From NCBI RefSeq assembly GCF_000787775.1, contig NZ_BBPM01000022.1, forward strand, positions 18,249-82,248: a stretch of 64,000 nt of DNA, read 5' to 3'. The notes beneath the pieces were generated by a model. The model had not been told where the DNA came from and ran no database searches. It saw nothing but the letters and a program-made list of their open reading frames with translations. The stretch comes from Streptacidiphilus carbonis. Its GTDB lineage: Bacteria; Actinomycetota; Actinomycetes; Streptomycetales; Streptomycetaceae. Below are positions 22,545 to 30,885 of the stretch, in pieces. Position 1 is the stretch's first letter. Every line of letters starts with the position of its first letter. Position numbers and translations under genes: made by a program.

Positions 22545-25411
22545 CGTTGGTCCCCCACTCTCAACTCGACACCGATCTGGCGTTTGCCGATCACTGCTGC
22601 TTCGACCACGACCACCGCCACGGCGAGGACCAGCAGCACCAGTCCCGGGCCGAGCACGGGCAGCGCGGTGGCCCGCAGCCCGGCGTCGACGGTCACGCCC
22701 ACCAGCGCCGACAGGTCCACCGAGGGACCCAGCAACGGGACGGCCGCCAGGCCCAGCGCGGTGCCGGCCAGCACCGCCGCGACCACCTGCGGCAGCGCCT
22801 CCACCAGGATCAGCCGGTAGCCCTGACGGGGGGTCATCCCCATGGTGCGCAACCGTACCAGCAGGGCTGCGCGCCCCGGCGCGGCCTGCAGCAGCGACAG
22901 CAGCACCGCCAGCACCGCGAGCGCGGCGCCCGCCAGCACGGTGGCCAGGTAGAGCGTGGCCGCCCCGTCGGACAGCCGGTCGCCGTGCAACGTGGCCAGC
23001 GCCTCGGTGCGGAGGTCGACGGTGAGGGCTGTCGACCCGGCGGCGCGGGACACCGCTGATCGCAGTGCCCTTCCGTCCACCGGGCCGGTGACGTAGAGCG
23101 TCAGCGGCGCGTCGGCGGCGGCGGACGCGTGCGGCTGGGCGTCCAGTGCCTCGCTGGAGGCGAGCAGGAACGGATTCTTGCCCATCAGCACCGAGTCCAG
23201 TACTCCGGCGACCCTGATCCGGAAGGTGCCGAAGTCGTTCTGCACCTCCATCGGTGCCGAGCCCATGGTCGCGGCCACGTCCGCGGAGACCAGGACCGGG
23301 ATCGGGCCGCTGCCGCTGTAGTGCAGCAGCCCGGCCGGGAAGGACCCGCCGTCCACCCGGTCCGAGACGCCCCGGTAGCCGGACGGGTCCACCGCGTAGA
23401 AGTCGGCCACCGCGTCGTTCTGCGGGAACTGGACCCGGCTCTGCGCCACCGGCAGCACGCTGCGCACGCCCGGCGAGCTGCGTACCGCCGCGACCACGGC
23501 CGCGGGGATCTGCGCGCCCGTACCGCTCACCTGGGCGTCCGCGCCGACCTCGGCCAGGGCGGCCTGTTCGCGGCCTTCGCCGATGCCGCTGAGCACCTCG
23601 CTGCCGAACACGGCCACGGTCAGCGCCAGCAGCAGGGCCATCAGCGGCAGCACCGAGGCGGTCGAGGAGGCGCGCCCGGCCCTGGCCAGGCCGAGGAAGC
23701 CGACGGCGCCACCGCGCCGCTGCGAGGGGCGCGCAGCCAGCCGCAGCGGCCAGGGGTAGAGCCGCATCAGCAGGAACGCCCCGGCCAGGCCCATCAGCAG
23801 CGGTGCACCGGTCAGCAGCAGGTCGACGCCGCCGCTCGACACCAGCCCCTGGCGCCGTACCGCGACCACGGCGGCGACCGCCACCAGCACCACTGCCAGT
23901 TCGGCGACGGTGCGCCGACGGCTGGGCCGGGCCGTGGTCACGTCCTCGGGACGCCCCGCGGCCCGGATCCTGCGGTGCCGGAACAGCCCGCGCAGCGGCA
24001 TCGCGGCGGTGGCGACCGCCCAGACCGCGAGGCCCGCGGTGAGCGCGGGCAGGGTCCGGCCGGTGGGCAGGAGCAGCAGGGCCAGGCCGATGCCGGCGAC
24101 GGCGCCCGGCGTGGTGCAGCACAGTGCCTCACCGAGTAGCCGGCGGCCCAGCGCGGGCATGCTGCCGCCGCGCGCCCGCAGCAGCCGCAGTTCGCCGTCC
24201 CGCCGGTCCGCCGCCAGCCCGGCGGCCATCAGCAGCACCGCGCCGGCGATCCCGGCCGTGCCGGCCAGGCCCACCGTGAGCACCGGGGCGATGGCGTCCG
24301 CCTCGGACGTGAACTGGGTGAGGGCGTCGGGCAGGCCGGAGCTGAACTGCTGGCCCTGCGGGAACCCGGCACCGGGCGCCTTCGCCGCCGCCTGCCCGTC
24401 GCCGGTCAGCACGTTCGCCAGTCGGCTCTGCAGCCCCGGGATGTCGTGCGCGTGCAGAACCCCCTGCTGCGGAAGGAACCACCAGTAGGCCTCCATCGTG
24501 CCGACGGCGGGGAAGTACGGGACGGTGCCGGCCGCCACCAGCGCCTCGACGTGCCAGGTGCTGGCGGGGTCGAGGCCGCCGGTCGGGGGCAGGGTGAAGG
24601 TGGAGACCGGGGCGATCAGGCGCGGCTCCGCGCTCCAGTAGTCCTGGTTCGGGTTGAGCGGCTGGTAGACGCCGACCACGTGGAGCAGCACCGGCGAGCC
24701 CCGCTGCGGCGCCAGGTGCAGCACCTGGCCGAGCCGGATGTGGACGGTGCCCGCGGTCGCGGCGCTGACCGCGATCTCCAGCTCGTGCGGCGCAGCGGTG
24801 CCGGCGCGGGGCGGCTGCGGCATCCGGCCCCGGACCACTTTCAGCCGGGAGGCTTCGCCGTCCTGCCAGTCCAGGGTCATCAGCGGCGGGATGCCCTCGG
24901 GCCGGGCCAGGCCGGGGTCCATGAGGAAGTCCCTGACCCCGGTGGTGTGCACGCCGGTGCTGCCGCCGGAGGTCTCGGCGGGCACCTCGGTGAGGATGCC
25001 CGCGAGCTTGGCGCGGACGGCCGCGAGGTTCGACGGCGACACCGTGGACGCGTCGTCAAGCTTCGTAAGGGTGCCGTCGCGGGCGAAGCCGGCGACGGCC
25101 TCCACCGCCGAACCCGACACTCCGGCCTTGGCCAGCTCGCTGTGCAGCGCGCCGTCCTGGTAGCGGTCGTACCAGCGCGGGAAGCCGGCCGCGATGAAGG
25201 TGGTGGCCAGCACCAGCACCACCAGGGCCAGCGCCGCTCCCATGGCGGACCGCAGCCTGGTCCGGGTCCAGGGCGCCACGGCCGGCGGCCGGGCGGCGCC
25301 CGACCCCGACCCCGACCCCGGTCCGGGCCCGGACCGGTACCCGCGACGCAGGCCCGGAAGCCGTCCCCGGCGCGGCTCCTGACGCTCGCTCACCTGCTGC
25401 TCCCCGCTCAT
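22541..25411 (-). CDS. FtsX-family ABC permease, second membrane subunit
   Basis: A 956-residue membrane protein. An Arg/Gly-rich cytoplasmic N-terminus (1-55) is followed by a membrane segment (about 56-76, ALALVVLVLATTFIAAGF), a large extracellular domain, and clusters of membrane segments near 315-560 and at the C-terminus (850-945). This is the MacB/FtsX (type VII) layout of two FtsX units. Such systems move lipids, lipoproteins or peptides, or transmit force to cell-wall enzymes, rather than importing solutes. It overlaps both neighbours by four bases (ATGA), so the three genes are one translational unit. The cargo is unknown. Confidence 0.85.
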   Translation of the reverse strand: MSGEQQVSERQEPRRGRLPGLRRGYRSGPGPGSGSGSGAARPPAVAPWTRTRLRSAMGAALALVVLVLATTFIAAGFPRWYDRYQDGALHSELAKAGVSGSAVEAVAGFARDGTLTKLDDASTVSPSNLAAVRAKLAGILTEVPAETSGGSTGVHTTGVRDFLMDPGLARPEGIPPLMTLDWQDGEASRLKVVRGRMPQPPRAGTAAPHELEIAVSAATAGTVHIRLGQVLHLAPQRGSPVLLHVVGVYQPLNPNQDYWSAEPRLIAPVSTFTLPPTGGLDPASTWHVEALVAAGTVPYFPAVGTMEAYWWFLPQQGVLHAHDIPGLQSRLANVLTGDGQAAAKAPGAGFPQGQQFSSGLPDALTQFTSEADAIAPVLTVGLAGTAGIAGAVLLMAAGLAADRRDGELRLLRARGGSMPALGRRLLGEALCCTTPGAVAGIGLALLLLPTGRTLPALTAGLAVWAVATAAMPLRGLFRHRRIRAAGRPEDVTTARPSRRRTVAELAVVLVAVAAVVAVRRQGLVSSGGVDLLLTGAPLLMGLAGAFLLMRLYPWPLRLAARPSQRRGGAVGFLGLARAGRASSTASVLPLMALLLALTVAVFGSEVLSGIGEGREQAALAEVGADAQVSGTGAQIPAAVVAAVRSSPGVRSVLPVAQSRVQFPQNDAVADFYAVDPSGYRGVSDRVDGGSFPAGLLHYSGSGPIPVLVSADVAATMGSAPMEVQNDFGTFRIRVAGVLDSVLMGKNPFLLASSEALDAQPHASAAADAPLTLYVTGPVDGRALRSAVSRAAGSTALTVDLRTEALATLHGDRLSDGAATLYLATVLAGAALAVLAVLLSLLQAAPGRAALLVRLRTMGMTPRQGYRLILVEALPQVVAAVLAGTALGLAAVPLLGPSVDLSALVGVTVDAGLRATALPVLGPGLVLLVLAVAVVVVEAAVIGKRQIGVELRVGDQR

Positions 25412-28400
25412 GAGTCCTCCGGCTGCCGCAGCTGCCGGGCCGGGTCGCCGCCGCGCAGCCCCGCCACCACCGCCGTCAGCAGCGGCACCGCCGCGACCGC
25501 CACCAGCAGCAGCACCAGCCGTTCGCCGGGTATCCGCACCAGTACCTGGGGGACCGGTCGGTGCGCCACCGGGGTGATCACCAGCAGCGGCGTCACCAGC
25601 CGGGTCAGCGCCAGCCCCAGACCGGCGCCCACGCCGACCCCCACCACCACCGGCAGCGCCAACTCCGCGGCGGTGCCGCGGACCAGCTGCCACCGTCCGG
25701 CGCCCAGCGCCCGCAGCACCGCCACCTCGCCCGTCCGCCGCCGCACCGCGCCGGCCGCGTCGGCGCTGAAGCCCACCGCGGCCAGGGCGACGGCCAGGGC
25801 GACCGCGGCGAGCAGAGCCGCCTGCGGTCCGGTGCCCAGCGGGTCGGACAGGGCGGCCGCGGAGACCTGGTCGCGGACGTACACCGCCGCCACTCCCTGC
25901 AGACTCCGCAGCGCCGTGCCGACCCGGTCGGCGGTGCCGGGGGCGGAGGCGACGGACAGCCACCACTCGGCGGCCGGCAGCGGGGTGGCCTGGTCGGCCA
26001 GCGCCCGGCGGTTGTAGGAGGCCAGGTCCACCAGCAGGGCTCCGCCGTACTCGCTCGGGTCGGTGCTGCCGTACCCCGAACCCTGCACCAGCGCCGATCC
26101 GTTGATCCCCTGTTCGGCTGCGCTCCCGGTGCCGGGGAGCGCCTCGACCGAGGCGGTGATGACGACCTGCACCGAGCCCGACCCTGAGGGAAGGGCCAGC
26201 TGCGAGCCGATACGGGTGCCGGTGGAGGAGAGGAACTGGTGGTCGGCCACGGCCGGCAGCGCGCCGGTCGGGGTGCCGGCGGGGCGGAGGGTCAGCGTTC
26301 CGGAAGGTGTGTCGCTGCCCGGACCGGCGCGGAAGGTGCCGCTGTCGATGACGGCGGTCAGCAGCGCCCCGCGGCCGGACGCCATGCTGAGCACCTTCCC
26401 GTCGACGTAGCCGGCGGCACCGTCGGCCGGGCCGTAGGAGATGTTGTTCTCGCCCGCGTCGAAGGACGCCTTCCAGTCGGCGCCCTGCGGCAGGGCGGCC
26501 GCGGCGCCGCCCTGTCCCTGCCCGCGCACCGCGTGCACGGTGAACGTCTGGGTGACCGCCTGCCCCAGCGAGACCGGAGTGGTGACGGTCACTCCGCTCA
26601 CCCACAGCGGGTAGGCGGGAGCGCCGCCGCCGGTGGCGGCGGCCAGGTCGAAGACGACCGGGTGGGTGGCTCCGTCGGCCTCGACCGATCCCGCCGCGAG
26701 TGTGTAGGGGAGGCCGTAGCGGTCGGTGACCTGGATCGCGACCCCGTCGGTCGAGCCGCTCATCTGCGGCAGGCCTGTCGCCCCCGCTGCCCCCGACCCG
26801 CGCAGGGCCAGCCCGGCGCTGAGGTCCAGCACGATGCTGTCGGGCCGGCCCGGGACCTGGATGCCCTGGGCGGCCGCGGGCAGCGCCTTGTCCGCCAGCG
26901 AGGACAGCAGTTGGCGGGCGCTGCGGTCGGCCAGGTCGGCACGCAGCGGGTACCGGTCGGCCTCCTGCCGGGTGTCCAGGGCGACCAGCTCGGCGGAGCG
27001 GCCGGAGGTCGCCGACACCGAGCCGCGGCCCACCGGGACCGCTCCGGTCACCCCCGGGACCGCGGTGTACTGCCCGCCCTGGCCGAACGGCGGGGTGCTG
27101 TTGGCCGCCACCCGGATCTGGCCGCCGGTGTTGAACGCGGCCTGGTCGGTCTGCGACTGCTGCCAGGTGGCGGTCTGCCCGATCGAGAGGGTGCCGATGG
27201 CGGTGGCCAGTGCCAGTACCAGCACCGGTCCTGCGCCCTGCTGCGGCCGCCGGGCCAGCTGCCAGCCCACCATGGCGGCCGGCAGCGAGCGTCCGCGTGC
27301 GGTGAGCCGTTCGGCGGCCTTGGCGGCCATCGGTATCAGACGCAGCGTCAGCACCGTTCCCGCGCACAGCGCCAGGGTCGGCGCGGCGACCAGCACCGGG
27401 TCGATGCCCAGCTTGCCGCCGCTGTCCGCGGTGAGCACCCCGCTGCCGTCGCCCTGGGCGGCGTAGTGGTTCAACTGCCAGTAGGCGCCCACCGCCAGGC
27501 AGAGCAGGGCCAGGTCCGAGCCGCCGCGCAGCAGCCCGGGCAGCGCCGCCCGGCGGGCCCGGCCGCGCCGGTGCTCGGACCAGCTCCTGGCCCGCACCAG
27601 GGTCGGGCCGAGCACCACCAGCGCGCTGGCGAAGGCGGCGGCCAGCGCGGCCCACCAGGCGCTGTTCGGCAACGGCCCGTCCAGCCGTACTCCCGAGCGG
27701 GCCAGCGGGCCGTAGCTGCCGAGCAGCCGGATCAGCGGGGAGGCGAGCAGCGGCGCGAACGCGGCAGCGGGGAGCACCAGCAGCACGGCCTCGGCGGCGG
27801 CCAGCAGGGTCAACCGGCGCGGGGCGGCGCCGCGGGCCCGCAGCAGCGCGTTCTCCGACTCCCGCTCCTCGGCCAGCAGTCGCGCCGCGAGCAGCAGCGT
27901 CATCATCGCCAGCAGGCACAGCTGCAGCACCGCCACCAGCAGCGTGGCGCGGGCCACCAACAGCGAGTTCTGCAACTGGTCCAGCAGCGAGGGCAGGACG
28001 CAGGTGGCGGAGAAGGGGCCGGCGCCGCTGCCGGCGGACCGGTCGCCGATGCCGTTCACCACCGCGCGCAGGCTCTGCGCCAGCACAGGCAGGTGCGCGC
28101 TGCCCAGGCCGCCGAAGTCGGCGACGACCTGCCAGGACTCCTGGTACTGCGGGACGGCGCCGTTGCCGAAGTCGGCGTCGTCGACCAGCAGCGGCCCGTA
28201 GGCGGTGCTGCTGTTGCCCGAGCCGCGCGAGGCGCCCTTGCCGAGCAGCGGATCGAGCTGCCAGTAGCGGTCGGTGCCGCTGCGCGGGGTGTAGACGCCG
28301 GTGATCCGCAGCCGCACCTGCTTGCCGCTGATCCGGTCCTTGACGGTGACGACGGGGGTGCGGCCGCCGGTGGCGCCGAAGCGCCGGGCCGCGGCCTGCG

Positions 28401-28839
28401 GAACCGCGACCGGAATCGGTGCGCCGGGCGTCGCCGTTCCCGGCCAGGCCCCGCTGAGCAGGCGCAGCCGGGCGCGGTCCGGCGAGCCGAGCGTGGCGGT
28501 GTCCGGGTCGGCTCCCTCGGCCGCGCCCGGCAGTGCGTAGGGGTCGGACAGCGCCAGCGCCAGCGTGCCGGTGGGCAGCCCGGGGAAGGCGTCGGCGGCG
28601 AGCTGCCGGACCGCGGCGTCGTTCCTGGTCCGGTCCGCCTGGCCCGCGGCGCGGGTCAGCAGCAGCGGGGTGCCGGCGGCGTCCGTGGTGGCGAGCGTGC
28701 GGCGGACCCCGGCGTCGCCGACCGAGGAGGTGAAACCGGCCAGCGCGGCCAGCACCGTGGTGGTGAGCAGCACGGTGAGCAGCGCGGCGGTGATCAGCAG
28801 GCGGTGGGCCCGCACCCGCAGCAGGACGAAGCCACCCAC
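25408..28839 (-). CDS. FtsX-family ABC permease, first membrane subunit
   Basis: A 1143-residue membrane protein with the same architecture as its downstream partner. A membrane segment sits at residues 13-37 (RLLITAALLTVLLTTTVLAALAG), then a large extracellular domain, internal membrane clusters near 285-480, a second extracellular domain and a C-terminal cluster (about 1000-1125) that includes LRALGAGRWQLVRG, the FtsX-like coupling region. It starts with GTG and ends overlapping the next ATG. Two different long FtsX proteins with one ATPase suggest a heterodimeric transporter. It is the first gene of the operon; the divergent side holds the globin gene end. Confidence 0.85.
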   Translation of the reverse strand: MGGFVLLRVRAHRLLITAALLTVLLTTTVLAALAGFTSSVGDAGVRRTLATTDAAGTPLLLTRAAGQADRTRNDAAVRQLAADAFPGLPTGTLALALSDPYALPGAAEGADPDTATLGSPDRARLRLLSGAWPGTATPGAPIPVAVPQAAARRFGATGGRTPVVTVKDRISGKQVRLRITGVYTPRSGTDRYWQLDPLLGKGASRGSGNSSTAYGPLLVDDADFGNGAVPQYQESWQVVADFGGLGSAHLPVLAQSLRAVVNGIGDRSAGSGAGPFSATCVLPSLLDQLQNSLLVARATLLVAVLQLCLLAMMTLLLAARLLAEERESENALLRARGAAPRRLTLLAAAEAVLLVLPAAAFAPLLASPLIRLLGSYGPLARSGVRLDGPLPNSAWWAALAAAFASALVVLGPTLVRARSWSEHRRGRARRAALPGLLRGGSDLALLCLAVGAYWQLNHYAAQGDGSGVLTADSGGKLGIDPVLVAAPTLALCAGTVLTLRLIPMAAKAAERLTARGRSLPAAMVGWQLARRPQQGAGPVLVLALATAIGTLSIGQTATWQQSQTDQAAFNTGGQIRVAANSTPPFGQGGQYTAVPGVTGAVPVGRGSVSATSGRSAELVALDTRQEADRYPLRADLADRSARQLLSSLADKALPAAAQGIQVPGRPDSIVLDLSAGLALRGSGAAGATGLPQMSGSTDGVAIQVTDRYGLPYTLAAGSVEADGATHPVVFDLAAATGGGAPAYPLWVSGVTVTTPVSLGQAVTQTFTVHAVRGQGQGGAAAALPQGADWKASFDAGENNISYGPADGAAGYVDGKVLSMASGRGALLTAVIDSGTFRAGPGSDTPSGTLTLRPAGTPTGALPAVADHQFLSSTGTRIGSQLALPSGSGSVQVVITASVEALPGTGSAAEQGINGSALVQGSGYGSTDPSEYGGALLVDLASYNRRALADQATPLPAAEWWLSVASAPGTADRVGTALRSLQGVAAVYVRDQVSAAALSDPLGTGPQAALLAAVALAVALAAVGFSADAAGAVRRRTGEVAVLRALGAGRWQLVRGTAAELALPVVVGVGVGAGLGLALTRLVTPLLVITPVAHRPVPQVLVRIPGERLVLLLVAVAAVPLLTAVVAGLRGGDPARQLRQPEDS

Positions 28840-28974
28840 CTGAGCCCCCGTGCCCTCGCCCGATCACCGCTGATTCGCGGGCGATCCTGTCACGGAGGCC
28901 AGTGGTGGCGGAAGGGCCTTGGGCAAATCGTGTCCGACCCGGGAGTGGACGGGAGCTTGATCAGCGTGTACAGG

Positions 28975-29376
28975 TCAGGGAGTGTTGACCATCGACGCGG
29001 CCGCGTACACCAGGTAGTCCCAGAGCTGCTGCCGGTGCTCCTCGGCCAGCCCGAGTCCGTCCACCGCCGCCTTCATATGGCGCAGCCAGGCGTCGTGGGC
29101 GGCCCGGTCCACGGTGAACGGCGCGTGCCGCATCCGCAGTCGCGGGTGGCCCCGCTCGTCGCTGTAGGTGCGCGGGCCGCCCCAGTACTGCATCAGGAAC
29201 AGCGCGAGCCGCTCCTCGGCCGGCCCGAGGTCCTGCTCCGGGTACATCGGCCGCAGCAGCGGGTCCTCGGCGACGCCCTGGTAGAAGCTGTGCACCAGGC
29301 GCCGGAACACCGGCTCTCCGCCGACCTGCTCGAAGAACGTCCGGGTGTCAGGGGTGCCTCGCTTGATCTGCTCCAC
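28975..29376 (-). CDS. glbO: Truncated haemoglobin, group II (trHbO)
   Basis: A 133-residue truncated globin. The B10 Tyr lies in LVHSFYQGVAEDPLLRPMYPEQDL, the proximal F8 His in RLRMRHAPFTV, and the G8 Trp in AWLRHMKAAV, which together mark the actinobacterial trHbO group. It binds haem and handles O2, NO or peroxide in the cytoplasm, possibly with the membrane. The GTG at 29376 gives the expected family length; a longer upstream frame has no support. A GAATAT -10 box lies 6 bases before the GTG, suggesting a leaderless mRNA. It is divergent from the SnoaL-like gene. Confidence 0.93.
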   Translation of the reverse strand: MEQIKRGTPDTRTFFEQVGGEPVFRRLVHSFYQGVAEDPLLRPMYPEQDLGPAEERLALFLMQYWGGPRTYSDERGHPRLRMRHAPFTVDRAAHDAWLRHMKAAVDGLGLAEEHRQQLWDYLVYAAASMVNTP

Positions 29377-29382
29377 AGCCCC

Positions 29383-29419
29383 ATATTCGCAGACGCCAGC
29401 AGCGGCCATCCGACATACT
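29383..29419. promoter_or_regulatory. Back-to-back -10 boxes for two leaderless divergent genes
   Basis: GAATAT on the minus strand (29388-29383) ends 6 bases before the globin GTG. CATACT on the plus strand (29414-29419) ends 6 bases before the SnoaL-like ATG. Neither gene has room for a leader with a ribosome binding site. The -35 regions must overlap in the 25 bases between the boxes. Confidence 0.45.
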
Positions 29420-29425
29420 CGGCGG

Positions 29426-29779
29426 ATGATCGCACCGCGCGCACTGCTGCAGGCCCATCTGGACGCCTTCAACGCCGGCGACCTCGACGCGCTGATGGCC
29501 GGGTTCGCCGACGACGCGGTCTGGCGTACCGGCTCCGACACCGCCGCCGGGCGGCCCGAGTTGACCGAGCTGTTCGGCTGGGCGATGGCCAACATCATGC
29601 CGAAGCTGACCGTCCGCAGCGTGGTGGCCGAGGGTGAGTCCGCCGCCTGCGAGCTCACCGAGACGCTCACGCACGACGGCGTGACCAGCGCCGTCCCGAT
29701 CGCGGGGTTCTTCCGCTTCCGCGACGGGCTGATCGTTTCGGCGACGGTCTACCGCGAGGGCAGCGCCGACCTGGCCTGA
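29426..29779 (+). CDS. SnoaL/NTF2-like small protein
   Basis: A 117-residue single NTF2-like (SnoaL or limonene-epoxide-hydrolase fold) domain. It starts with the typical helix LLQAHLDAFNAGDLDALMAGFADDAVWRTG, then an alternating strand region (FFRFRDGLIVSATVYRE). This fold serves isomerases, hydrolases and binding proteins; no diagnostic catalytic set is visible, so no substrate is proposed. Divergence from the globin with a shared 49-base promoter region may mean joint control. Confidence 0.82.
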   Translation: MIAPRALLQAHLDAFNAGDLDALMAGFADDAVWRTGSDTAAGRPELTELFGWAMANIMPKLTVRSVVAEGESAACELTETLTHDGVTSAVPIAGFFRFRDGLIVSATVYREGSADLA

Positions 29780-29803
29780 ACCGGGCGCGCTGCCCGACGC
29801 CGC

Positions 29804-30799
29804 TCAGGCGTGGTGCACGGTGATGGTGGTCCAGGCGCCGACGTGGATCCGGTCGCCGTCCTTCAACGGGATCGGGGTGTGCGCCGGGATCGAGTCCGGC
29901 GCGCCGTTGAGGGTGGTGCCGTTGGTGGAGTCCTGGTCGATCACCACCCAGCCGCCGTCCGGCTGCTCCTGCAGCAGGGCGTGCTGGTGCGAGGCGCCCG
30001 GGTCCTCGGGGGCCGTGGACAGGTCGATCTCCGGCACGGTGCCGCGCTGGTTGCTGCGGCGGCCGATCCGGAGCTGCCCGCGCCCGGTCATCGGCACCCG
30101 CCGCTCCTGCGAGTACGGCGGGTAGTACAGTCCGGCGGCGTCCGGGCCGCTGCGCGCCATCATGTCGTTGAAGTAGTCGCGGTCGGCGGCGACGCTGGCC
30201 ACCCAGGTGACCCGGCCGGCCGGCTGCTGCGGCTGGGACTGCTGGGACTGCTGCTGCTGTTCCGGCGGCGGCAGGAAGTAGTCGGTACCGAAGCCCCCGC
30301 TGGTGTCGCCGGTGGAGTACTGCACCCCGCCGTAGTTCCCCGGCTGCGGCTGCGGCTGCTGGGGCTGCGGCTGGCCGGGCTGGGCGTAGCCGCCGGGCTG
30401 CTGCCCGTAGCCCTGCTGCTGTCCGTAACCGGGCTGCGGCTGCTGACCGTAGGGCTGGGGCTGCTGCGGCTGCTGGGGTTGCTGTTGCTGCGGAGGCTGC
30501 TGCTGGAAGTGCGGCGGCACCGGGGACTGCTGCTGCTGCTGCGGCTGCTGGGCGCGCCGGGAGGGGGAGGCCAGGTCGTAGTCGTACCCGCACTCCTCGC
30601 AGTAGCGGCCGGTCTGCGGGGTGCTGCAGATCGGACACATCTCCAGCCCGGCGGTCTGCGGTGCCGGTTCCGGGGCCCCCCACTGCTGCTGGGGCTGCTG
30701 CTGATGCTGCGGCTGGGCAGCCTGTGGTTGCATGGGCCAGCCGCAGTAGTCGCAGTAGTCGGCGGCTGTCGAATCATGTCCCTGCGGGCAGATCGGCAT
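29804..30799 (-). CDS. Zinc-ribbon, Gln/Pro-rich FHA domain protein
   Basis: A 331-residue protein whose C-terminal FHA domain (about 240-331) binds phosphothreonine. It has LRIGRRSNQ, then a conserved His in ASHQHALL, and STNGTTLNGAPDS with the Asn-Gly-x-x-hydrophobic-Asn. The N-terminus has two zinc-knuckle pairs (CDYCG near 16-20; CPICSTPQTGRYCEECG near 55-71). Between them and the FHA domain is a low-complexity Gln/Pro/Gly/Tyr linker (about 80-165). It is the last gene of the PknG cluster, 86 bases after the VWA gene. By analogy with PknG substrates GarA/OdhI, which are FHA proteins, it is a likely kinase target or phospho-reader. Confidence 0.92.
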   Translation of the reverse strand: MPICPQGHDSTAADYCDYCGWPMQPQAAQPQHQQQPQQQWGAPEPAPQTAGLEMCPICSTPQTGRYCEECGYDYDLASPSRRAQQPQQQQQSPVPPHFQQQPPQQQQPQQPQQPQPYGQQPQPGYGQQQGYGQQPGGYAQPGQPQPQQPQPQPGNYGGVQYSTGDTSGGFGTDYFLPPPEQQQQSQQSQPQQPAGRVTWVASVAADRDYFNDMMARSGPDAAGLYYPPYSQERRVPMTGRGQLRIGRRSNQRGTVPEIDLSTAPEDPGASHQHALLQEQPDGGWVVIDQDSTNGTTLNGAPDSIPAHTPIPLKDGDRIHVGAWTTITVHHA

Positions 30800-30885
30800 A
30801 GGGAGCCCCCCTCTGGCTCGTGGGTGCAGCGCCCGGCCGGGCGGCCTGCTTCTTCAGGACGCGTGGTGCTCTGATGCGGGTCTGA

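Noticed and set aside
22541..28867. A single minus-strand open frame of 2108 codons
   Set aside because: Its first half lies out of phase over the real 1143-residue permease gene (25408-28839). Only the part from the ATG at 25411 downward reads as a real protein. The frame is open by chance because of high GC.
28840..28974. Searched for a clear promoter of the FtsX-type operon
   Set aside because: A CAGGAT hexamer is present on the minus strand, but no -35 box at proper spacing could be found, so no promoter was listed.
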